Below are positions 18,814 to 25,388 of a stretch of 25,388 bases of DNA, piece by piece; position 1 is the stretch's first letter, and the number at the start of each line of letters is the position of its first letter. The translations under genes and the position numbers were made by a program. Below the pieces are notes generated by a model. The model was not told the DNA's origin and searched no databases. It was given only the letters and a program-made list of their open reading frames with translations. This DNA is from Coemansia sp. RSA 922 (taxonomy: Eukaryota; Kickxellomycota; Kickxellomycetes; Kickxellales; Kickxellaceae), in assembly GCA_027577415.1 (NCBI GenBank), contig JANBQS010000230.1, forward strand, positions 1 to 25,388. Direction: 5' to 3'.

Positions 18814-19358
18814 TGTCACCCGTTTTGAAGAGAAAAAAAACAAGTCACTTGAATAGAAAAAGGGAATAAATAGGTGGGTGTAAAAAAAAATGCAGTGCTA
18901 TAGAGTATCAATAATAAAGTTACAGAGAAGAGCAGGGTCCAAGAAGCTTTGGGTAAACACAAAAACACTCCGCTGAATCAAAACGCGTAATGATGATCAT
19001 AACTGATCTGATCAACGAGAACACCTGGAAAAAATATCCAGATTAGGCGAACTTGAATGAAAAAAGGGACCGAAGTCCGCGTTTTTGTCGAATAACTTTG
19101 TCAGCACTTTTTTCTTCAAGTGGAGGCGGACTACAGTGAAGTGGTACACGTGTTGTATTACGAAAGCAGGCTAGACTGTGACGCCCGGATTTCCACTCAT
19201 AAAAAGACTCTAGTGAGCGGACAAATCGGATAAGATTGTTCAAAATACCAGATAGTATTAAAAAGGCCAATTTGCCACTCCCTCTTTCATCTCTTCTTTT
19301 TTTTTCTCAATTATCTATATTGTAACCTTGCTCTCCCTTCTTTTTACTCTTTTTTTGT
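18814..19358. other. Divergent promoter region between the SANT-like and rhodanese genes
   Basis: There is no coding frame with recognisable content. The right part (about 19285-19358) is C/T-rich, matching the leader style of other genes here. A cluster of TGATC-type sites lies at about 18991-19013, and an ACGCGT hexamer at about 18983. Neither is more than suggestive. Confidence 0.45.
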
Positions 19359-19844
19359 ATGAACAACCTTGTCTATCTTCTAGGTGCCTTTATTATTATC
19401 CGTGCTCTGTACTCTTTCTTGTTCCCCAGCATGTCGGCAGAAAACTCGCTATCGCTTAACCAGGTCCGCGAGATAGTAAGGACTGGTACTTTTGACAAAC
19501 CCAAAGCTACCCCCATCGATGGGCGTACTTTTGACAAACTTGAAGTTACCATCCTCGATGTGCGTACTGTTGAAGAGTTTAAAGGTGGTCGTATTGACAA
19601 TGCCATTAATGTGCCAGTTGCCGAACTCGAACAAGCTCTAGATCTAGCGCCAGCTCTATTCGAGAAGAAGTACGGATCCAACTTGCCTAAGCACGACTCG
19701 AAGACGGAGGCTCTACTGGTATACTGCATGAGTGGCATGAGGACCAGGAAGGCGATAGGTATTCTATCCGGGCGCGGTTACAAGGATAATCTGTATGCCT
19801 ACTTTGGCGGATGGGCCGAGTACTCTAAACCAACTACCAACTAA
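19359..19844 (+). CDS. Rhodanese-domain sulfurtransferase, membrane-anchored, 161 aa
   Basis: A hydrophobic N-terminal segment (about 4-22) looks like a signal anchor. A single rhodanese domain follows: L-D-V-R-T at 66-70, G-G-R-I-D-N-A-I-N-V-P at 77-86, the active-site loop C-M-S-G-M-R with Cys123, and G-G-W-A-E-Y near the end. The cysteine and the arginine of the loop are present, so persulfide transfer chemistry is plausible, as in yeast Rdl1/Rdl2-type thiosulfate sulfurtransferases. The start is the ATG at 19359. An internal ATG at codon 25 could give a soluble form without the anchor. An imperfect 39-bp tandem duplication (19485-19562) inserts 13 residues just before the L-D-V-R strand. 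Confidence 0.88.
   Translation: MNNLVYLLGAFIIIRALYSFLFPSMSAENSLSLNQVREIVRTGTFDKPKATPIDGRTFDKLEVTILDVRTVEEFKGGRIDNAINVPVAELEQALDLAPALFEKKYGSNLPKHDSKTEALLVYCMSGMRTRKAIGILSGRGYKDNLYAYFGGWAEYSKPTTN
19485..19562 (+). repeat. Imperfect in-frame tandem duplication, 2 x 39 bp, in the rhodanese gene
   Basis: The two units, 19485-19523 and 19524-19562, match at 30 of 39 positions. They encode G-T-F-D-K-P-K-A-T-P-I-D-G and R-T-F-D-K-L-E-V-T-I-L-D-V. The second carries the conserved rhodanese D-V-R strand, so the first is the likely insertion. Confidence 0.7.
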
Positions 19845-20568
19845 GCAGTATTAGATTCGTGAATATCAAAAATTGAACTACAAATGATCTCTAAAATCGG
19901 CCGTCATGCTGGGGGTGGCCTTTTCCAAGAAGAGAACCAGCGAGCTACACGGGTGTCATCGCTGGAGCAATCTTGGAGGGTAGCAAAAAAAAGGGATACC
20001 TTGTGGACAACTTGCGCTGAGTCTTGAGCGTCCATGTTAGCAACCACTGATATGCCCCAACTTTGACTATGTTGCTACAGGTCAGGAACGGCGCGAGTCA
20101 TTCATGGAAGACTTGGAGTGGTACATTGACTCGGAGAGATTTAGCCCTTATGCGCCCCGCTTGCATTGCCTATTGTTTAATGGCTGGCAGAACTGCTAAA
20201 AAATATATTATAATTTCTTTACAAGTAAATGATATGAGTTGGACTGCAGTCTGCTTATTACCTGGCACTATTATCCGCACCTCGCGCTCGCTGTTTGCCT
20301 GTAGGTAACATCATCAGTTTCCAACTATACACCTTTGCTGTGACTTATCCTTAACAGGTATATGAATCACTGGCCAAATGTGCGTGGTTCCCGCCCAGTA
20401 TTTGACTATGTGGTCTGTGGCTTGGTAATTGTGAATCAATTAATCCAAATTAATTCATGACGCAAGCTGTCTGCAGCCAACAATTCAAATGCAAAAAACT
20501 GTCAACAAATAATATCTCTCTACCCTTCTCTTCCCTTTTTTTATATTGAAAACTAGTCAAAGATAAAA
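19845..20568. other. Intergenic region holding an F-box gene relic
   Basis: Apart from the pseudogene fragment at 20013-20199, I see no intact gene. The final 60 bp before 20569 are a pyrimidine-rich leader for the downstream F-box gene. Confidence 0.5.
20013..20199 (+). pseudogene. Decayed C-terminal fragment of an F-box/LRR-like paralogue
   Basis: From 20053 the frame reads C-P-N-F-D-Y-V-A-T, then E-R-R-E-S-F-M-E-D, then A-P-R-L-H-C-L-L-F-N-G-W-Q-N-C and a stop at 20197-20199. The intact F-box gene downstream ends C-P-N-F-Y-Y-A-D-L, then K-R-E-Q-F-M-K-A, then A-P-R-L-R-R-L-L-L-D-K-W-K-N-stop, in the same order and spacing. Upstream, A-E-S-stop-A-S-M-L-A in a shifted frame parallels A-E-T-V-T-V-V-L-L of the intact gene. 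This indicates an old duplicate with at least one frameshift and one in-frame stop. The rest of the ancestral gene is not recognisable. Confidence 0.75.
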
Positions 20569-22308
20569 ATGTATGCCCCTACGCCGTTTCAGTTCCTTCC
20601 GTCGCACATCGTCCAACATATAGTCAACTATGTCATGGGTAGCACCTGTGTGCGCTCATACTGGCATACAAATGGTTCGACAGGACACGAGATGCTTCTG
20701 GTTCCGTTGCAGTGGGTCTGTCGCAACTTTCGCTACAATGTTCACTCGCGCTTCTTTAGCGAATGTGATCTAACTCTGCCTCCCTCTAACGCCGATGCTT
20801 GTGACTCCGAGGCTAGTGACGCCAGGATCAACGAGCCGGCAGGTGTTGCTTGGCCGTCGAGGTTCCGAGAGCCTGTCTACCCTACGCACCACTTGGTCAA
20901 AACCCTGAGGATATGGATGGACGCTTGGGAGGCCTATTCGGGCGAAGCACTGAGGATGCTGTCTGCCCCACCATATGATGGCGTTGCGTTTCCGCTGGCC
21001 AAAAAACTTTCAGTCGTTCTTAACTATAGCAGCAGGCGTAAAGGGTATAAGGGTGACGATGGCGGCTTTCCAGATTACACTCAGCACAACATCAGAGACT
21101 TTGTTGGTCGCATCGCAGAAATGGCACCTGCGATTAGAGAAGTAGATATTGGCATGTGGGACGAGACGCCGGGCGAAGACCACGAAGGAGTGTACTATTT
21201 CAACGACCTTTTTTCGCAGCTGTACGAGATTGGGAATATGACAGAGCTCTATGATCCCAGCTGCGAAATGACCCCGCATATTGACTTGAGTATAATCCAA
21301 GACCTTGTTCGTCTTACGTCTTTTGTCGACCATCTGGCTGCTGAGCTTTTGCAGCTGACTCGACGTAGTGCTCAGACCCTGCAATACCTCGACATCAGAT
21401 CGTATCGCGGTGCAGACATTACTGGACTGATTCAAGATCCTGACAGCGGCGAGTATGCAGAGTATCCACAGCTGCGTACATTAAAAATGAACCAGACCTG
21501 GAAAACCAAAGCCTACAGTAAAATTGTCTTTGCTGGTGCAATGCCGTTTCCATCTCTTCAGCGACTGCATATCAAGTCAATCTATCCCTTTGACGACGAC
21601 GTATTTTTCAGGGGCAATGCAGCGACACTGGAGTATCTGACCCTGTCGCTGGGTAAAGAAGTGGTTGCTGTTCTCAGCAAGCACAACGTTTTTACGCCCG
21701 TCAGTCATCCACGACTACAATGTGTCAACATTGCCCCACTCTCGAAATACACATCAAATGCCTTCGACACTGCTGCTGCCTATCTGGAGTTTGTTATGAG
21801 CATTGCGCCTGGTGCATCTGTGCGACAAATTTACGAGGTAGAATCGTATAGCAAAGACATTGCTCCAGCGCTCTTGGTGCTTGGTACCTACGCTTGTATC
21901 CAAGCTCTGTCTTTGTCTGGTACACGTGTATCGATTTGGCAGGTTATCTCACTAATCAAGTCGCTGCCACTTCTTTCGAATCTGACGACCGGAGCCCCAA
22001 GTCTAGGCGAACTTCCTCAGGGAGTATCTCCCGCCGATCTCCCTGAATATGTGCGCTCGAACTACGCTCCTATGGGCAAGCGATTCCGAGGCTGGCATAC
22101 ATATTATTATGAGGGTAATGTTGCTGAAACAGTAACAGTTGTGCTACTGCTTGCGCTGGCCTGTCCCAACTTTTACTACGCTGACCTAAACGTAGGTCGC
22201 AAGAGGGAGCAGTTCATGAAGGCAGCGCAGGAGAAAATCGCCGAGCCCGGATTTAGTCAAGATGCGCCACGCCTGAGACGTCTGCTACTTGATAAGTGGA
22301 AAAATTGA
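20569..22308 (+). CDS. F-box/LRR-like protein, 579 aa
   Basis: The N-terminus has an F-box-like helix set: F-L-P-S-H-I-V-Q-H-I-V-N-Y-V-M-G-S, then a linker, then P-L-Q-W-V-C-R-N-F-R and a R-F-F-S-E-C-D-L-T-L end, at about residues 8-70. The rest consists of leucine-rich segments (T-L-R-I-W-M, K-K-L-S-V-V-L, Q-Y-L-D-I-R-S, L-E-Y-L-T-L-S, A-L-S-L-S-G-T), as in an LRR array, and ends with the C-P-N-F...A-P-R-L-R-R-L-L-L module shared with the relic upstream. The protein likely recruits a substrate to an SCF complex; this is family-based inference. It is a different subfamily from the 2247-3845 protein. The single exon is intact. A decayed copy 370 bp upstream shows that the family has been turning over here by tandem duplication. 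Confidence 0.78.
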   Translation: MYAPTPFQFLPSHIVQHIVNYVMGSTCVRSYWHTNGSTGHEMLLVPLQWVCRNFRYNVHSRFFSECDLTLPPSNADACDSEASDARINEPAGVAWPSRFREPVYPTHHLVKTLRIWMDAWEAYSGEALRMLSAPPYDGVAFPLAKKLSVVLNYSSRRKGYKGDDGGFPDYTQHNIRDFVGRIAEMAPAIREVDIGMWDETPGEDHEGVYYFNDLFSQLYEIGNMTELYDPSCEMTPHIDLSIIQDLVRLTSFVDHLAAELLQLTRRSAQTLQYLDIRSYRGADITGLIQDPDSGEYAEYPQLRTLKMNQTWKTKAYSKIVFAGAMPFPSLQRLHIKSIYPFDDDVFFRGNAATLEYLTLSLGKEVVAVLSKHNVFTPVSHPRLQCVNIAPLSKYTSNAFDTAAAYLEFVMSIAPGASVRQIYEVESYSKDIAPALLVLGTYACIQALSLSGTRVSIWQVISLIKSLPLLSNLTTGAPSLGELPQGVSPADLPEYVRSNYAPMGKRFRGWHTYYYEGNVAETVTVVLLLALACPNFYYADLNVGRKREQFMKAAQEKIAEPGFSQDAPRLRRLLLDKWKN

Positions 22309-22392
22309 TAAGTCAATGTTACTATTGCTTCAATATACGAAATATGTCAACATGTATGCATGCTGCATCTCAAATGAAAGTCATCGATCTGA

Positions 22393-24109
22393 TTATCAAG
22401 ACTACAAGAGATCGCCGATTCTATTGTTGATTGTAAGCTTGCTGGCGTCTACGTGAATGGTCACTCTTTTGAATGTCAGTGCGTAGGGCAAGGCACATTT
22501 AGCGGCACGATCAGTGAAGTGGGATATCGGCGGATATGCGAGCTACGTGAGTCTATATTGAGCTGGAAGGATATACGCCAGTATTTCTTACAGTATCCAA
22601 ATGAACAGTCTCTCATGAACAGATATCACGGGTGTAGAAGGGGGCTGGAAGGATTTGCTACCGAAGGGCTTATAGCCCGATTAACTGACGAAGAGCGCGA
22701 TCGAATGAAGGACTTGATCGAACAACACATGGAGTCGACAACTATATTGGAGCTGGTGGACATTATCAAGCGAGAGTTACCAGCTAGGCCAAAAAGTGAT
22801 AATAGCATATTTTCTCGTCAATAAGTTCACGAGCTAAAGGCGGGTCGTATGAATATGAACCAGATGATTCAGGTGCGAGAACTCGTGGACGAGTACGGCG
22901 ACGACTGGGACCGCATCGGCAAGGCGTTGGGTGTACCACCATCTAGGGCCCGACGTAACTGGCTTGAACATAGTGGGTGTGTTAGTAATAACGCTGCTTG
23001 GTCTTTAGACGAGGCTCGCCAGCTGCGACAACTTATTTACTTGAGCGTTAGACCGCAAGAAGCAACCAGACTTTTGAGAATAAGGCTATACAGGGCTTAC
23101 CAAGACAAATCACCAGTCGCCAAATCTTTAGGTAAGTAAAGATACAATATGGTGGTGATAATCGTTCCACGCTACATGTACTAATGTTGCTATCTTTTTT
23201 CGCCCAGTGTAGCTTCAAGACGACGGGATGCCGCTCTTTCGGGGTCGCCATGGGCTGCAGCTGACGACGAGACTTTGTTGAAGATTGTCCATGGAACTAC
23301 GATTAGTGGAGCGATCAGATGGGAGCAAGTCAGCATGGTGCTTGATCGTTCGATATCAGCGTGTAAACAACGGCTCAGTGCTATAAATCGCAAGCGTAGC
23401 CGAAAACAAGCTTTGGATGAACGTGTGAACTCGGTGACTAGTGAGGCTCAAAGGCAGATCAAGTTGAATGGCGCAGTTGATTGGTCGCAAGTCTGTCAAG
23501 CAACGGGACTAGGCATGCATGAGTGTCTTGAGCTCAGTCAGCATGACGTCGGCAAGGCCAGCTGGCACTATGATCCTGATTCATTTTCACATAGCATGGT
23601 CGACCGCATGACCAGCTTTATTGAGGAGTACTATCTGGCGCCAGTTCCAGTGAACTCTCGAGCTGTGTCCAACTTTATGTGGGTTGACATGGGTGACTGT
23701 ATCCGTATACACGATGAGACTCGGGACAGATTTGGGTGGACCAAGGCTGACTTTGAACGAGCTGCTGTGCTCAGGGCTCAGGGACTGACCTTTAAAGAGG
23801 TCGCCCGGCGTGTGTTGGAAAGTACCCTGTCGACGAGATTTTATCGAAAATCTATAAACGGATAGGTAAATACGTTTACAAGCCCACTATTACGAGACTG
23901 TCTTCTGTCTAGCCGCGCATCCACACTACCAGACAAAGTCACGCAACATCGACTTTAACGACGTGGCGAATCGCATCGTAACAGGTCAGATAACGGCGAA
24001 GCTCGCGGCTAAAGAATTGGACCTGCCCCAGCGTATACTAGCATTGCGTATAAAGCACCTGAGTTTTAAGCTGCTCTCGTGAAAATGGACAGAAGAGGAC
24101 ACTGGCAGA
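22393..24109 (+). pseudogene. Multi-repeat SANT/Myb-like gene interrupted by in-frame stops, probable pseudogene
   Basis: Several segments carry Myb-like helix patterns: Y-G-D-D-W-D-R-I-G-K-A-L-G (22825-23131 block), P-W-A-A-A-D-D-E-T-L-L-K and I-R-W-E-Q-V-S-M-V-L (23213-23862 block), V-D-W-S-Q-V-C, and I-D-F-N-D-V-A-N-R-I (23913-24079 block). A good intron at 23132-23212 has GTAAGT, an internal ACTAAT and TAG, and joins in phase. A second likely one at 22433-22486 rebuilds a V-D-W. Another at 23822-23912 would bypass a TAG at 23863. Against a working gene: TAA at 22822 splits two halves that lie in the same frame; TGA at 24080 is followed directly by in-frame K-W-T-E-E-D, the classic opening of another Myb repeat; and no start ATG is evident. 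Stops could instead hide in unrecognised introns. The protein would be nuclear and DNA-binding by family. It lies on the same strand as the F-box gene. Confidence 0.6.
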
Positions 24110-24279
24110 TCTACTGCCTTGAGCTGGTTTGTGTTTTGTCTCCAGCCGACGAATAAAATAAATAAATAAATAAGCAAATTTATGTGTACGAGTACGACAT
24201 AAGAACAGATGAAAAAATATATATTTGTAACATGCTCACAAAAATAAATCGTTGACATTGGATTTTGCGATGAGCAAAT

Positions 24280-24292
24280 AAAAAAATAAAAA
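24280..24292 (-). terminator. RNA polymerase III terminator of the tRNA gene
   Basis: Read on the minus strand, a T5 run starts three bases after the mature tRNA end, and a T7 run follows. Runs of four or more T end polymerase III transcripts. Confidence 0.75.
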
Positions 24293-24295
24293 GTA

Positions 24296-24367
24296 GGTTC
24301 CACCGAGATTCGAACTCGGGTTACCGGAATCAGAATCCGAGATGATAACCAGCTACATTATGGAACC
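24296..24367 (-). tRNA. tRNA-Gln (anticodon CTG)
   Basis: The minus strand folds into a full 72-nt cloverleaf. The acceptor stem GGTTCCA pairs with TGGAACC. The anticodon arm TCGGA-TTCTGAT-TCCGG presents CTG, and the T arm CCGAG-TTCGAAT-CTCGG is perfect. There is no intron and no encoded CCA. T-runs lie just beyond the 3' end on the minus strand (24288-24292 and 24280-24286), suitable as RNA polymerase III terminators. Confidence 0.96.
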
Positions 24368-24780
24368 AATTGTCAGCAGATTTCAAGCTAAATCACCGAC
24401 TTTTTCTGTGGTTGTGGATAAAATAAACCAAATCAGACGCCCAAGCTAATCAAAACCATGTGATTTTGCACTTTCTACATTTCCTCAACTTGCCAAACGC
24501 ACAGGACAGCCCCCCTCGACTATTCAACTAACCACTCGCAAAGATACCTCGTGTGCTCTCCCACTTCCAACATCTACCCTCCAAACGCTTGGGATACACA
24601 TGATGGAAGCTGATAAATACCTCTACATAAGCGGTTCCTAGTGCTTGTTTTCTTGTTTATTTTTCATATTAATCTTTACACTTTGCGGTATCGCCCAAAT
24701 AAATACCAAGTTATTTTCCAGCATGGTTCACTCGTTAACGCATGAAAGAAATATTATTAATTAGACGGCTTATAAAGTTT
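24368..24780. other. Intergenic region between the tRNA and the zinc-finger gene
   Basis: These 413 bp lie upstream of the tRNA and downstream of the zinc-finger stop. I see no coding frame, repeat or RNA fold I can support. The part next to the stop (about 24640-24780) is AT-rich, as expected for a 3' untranslated region. Confidence 0.5.
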
Positions 24781-25388
24781 TTAGAACGGCCACTGCATGT
24801 GTGATGGCTGTGGCGAGTGAGGACGGCTGTAAGGATGCTGTTGCCGGTACGGGCTAAATGCACTGCGTGAGGAGGCGCTCGACTGGCTAATAGCGCTAAT
24901 AGGCGCTGTATCGCGAGCAGTAAAGCGGTTGCGGCGGCTGCGCGGAGACAAGTGTGTACGATAATGCTGCATCATATTGTCTTGCCGCGAAAACCGGCTG
25001 GTGCATCCCGGGTGCAAGCAGGGGTAGTTCTTTTCGCCAGTGTGGATACGGTGGTGGCGTGACAAGTGACCGCTCGTAGTAAAAGCCTTGCCACAGTCTG
25101 CGTAGTGGCAAATGTACTTGCGCTTGGTTAGAGTGCGAGGAATGACGTAATTGCAGATCGGCTGAAACGGCGCTTGCATGCTTTGGCTGTACTCCAAACA
25201 AGGATAGCTCGATCCGTGGTGGTGATGCTCGTGGTGGTGTTCATTGCTATCAAAGTGCCGAGTGTAGGGCTGTGGTGGAGGAAATGACAATGGCACGGCG
25301 TTCATCTTCTCGTGGTGGTGATGGCTAGACATCGACACGGCTTGGATCAGCGCAGATAGCGATGGTAGACGAGGTGGAGGGCTATCGA
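24781..25388 (-). CDS. Nrg1-like C2H2 zinc-finger transcription factor, N-terminus beyond the window
   Basis: Two adjacent C2H2 fingers are present. The first runs from C-H-Y-A-D-C-G-K-A-F to H-H-R-I-H and is joined by T-G-E-K to the second, which runs from C-L-H-P-G-C to H-Y-R-T-H. The sequences G-K-A-F-T-T-S-G-H-L-S-R-H and R-F-S-R-Q-D-N-M-M-Q-H-Y-R-T-H match the fungal Nrg1/Nrg2 repressor type, which represses glucose-regulated and stress-regulated genes. The N-terminal side is His-rich (E-H-H-H-E-H-H-H-H-G) and the C-terminal tail is Ser/Pro-rich. An ATG at 25330-25332 would give 183 residues. The frame stays open to the window edge and reads P-P-P-R-L-P-S-L-S-A-L-I, which looks like real protein, so the gene probably starts outside the window. 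Target genes cannot be inferred. Confidence 0.85.
   Translation of the reverse strand, partial: DSPPPRLPSLSALIQAVSMSSHHHHEKMNAVPLSFPPPQPYTRHFDSNEHHHEHHHHGSSYPCLEYSQSMQAPFQPICNYVIPRTLTKRKYICHYADCGKAFTTSGHLSRHHRIHTGEKNYPCLHPGCTSRFSRQDNMMQHYRTHLSPRSRRNRFTARDTAPISAISQSSASSRSAFSPYRQQHPYSRPHSPQPSHMQWPF

Noticed and set aside
8982..18990. ACGCGT hexamers (MCB-like sites) upstream of several genes
   Set aside because: A six-base word is expected several times in 25 kb by chance, and the sites do not cluster.
22793..22822. A 30-bp GT-AG intron removing the TAA in the Myb-like gene
   Set aside because: It keeps the frame but is far below a workable spliceosomal intron length. A nonsense mutation is simpler, so I did not annotate it as an intron.
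1..25388. CRISPR array, prophage, rRNA or integrated virus
   Set aside because: No regularly spaced direct repeats, phage or viral structural genes, or rRNA motifs were seen. The gene content is ordinary fungal nuclear DNA.

Overview
This window is nuclear DNA from a fungus. It shows short GT-AG introns (81 to 137 bp in the clearest cases), TATA boxes, pyrimidine-rich 5' leaders, a giant SAM-plus-kinase MAPKKK, and an Nrg1-type zinc-finger protein. The two divergent F-box/LRR-like proteins and the compact gene spacing fit an early-diverging lineage, and I would guess Kickxellomycotina (Coemansia and relatives). That placement rests on pattern recognition, not a search.

Layout. 1-1509 is AT-rich and shows no gene I can support. 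1694-2011 encodes a small secreted protein behind a TATA box. 2247-3845 encodes an F-box/LRR-like protein. 4700-7447 encodes a Fanzor, the eukaryotic TnpB-like RuvC protein of the RNA-guided nuclease superfamily. It has its own TATA box and pyrimidine-rich leader. 8136-8872 (minus) is a two-exon Rheb/Ras-like GTPase with substitutions at the GTPase-critical positions. 9175-16289 (minus) is a two-exon, 2339-residue Bck1-type MAPKKK of the cell-wall-integrity type. 16929-17828 is a seven-helix PQ-loop vacuolar amino-acid transporter candidate, divergent from the kinase. 17917-18813 (minus) is a SANT/Myb-like nuclear protein, convergent with the transporter. 19359-19844 is a membrane-anchored rhodanese. 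20013-20199 is a decayed C-terminal scrap of an F-box gene, lying just upstream of its intact relative at 20569-22308. 22393-24109 is a multi-repeat SANT/Myb-like gene interrupted by several in-frame stops, probably a pseudogene. 24296-24367 (minus) is tRNA-Gln(CTG). 24781-25388 (minus) is a two-finger Nrg1-like C2H2 protein that runs off the window.

The genes are separate housekeeping, signalling and regulatory units, not a pathway cluster. The most interesting item is the Fanzor. It keeps the RuvC-I Asp, the rearranged RuvC-II Glu and a CX2C/CX2C zinc ribbon, but carries Asn where the RuvC-III motif normally has Asp. An intact 915-codon frame with one catalytic acid lost suggests either a recently inactivated element or a nuclease-dead protein retained for another role, comparable to bacterial TldR proteins derived from TnpB.
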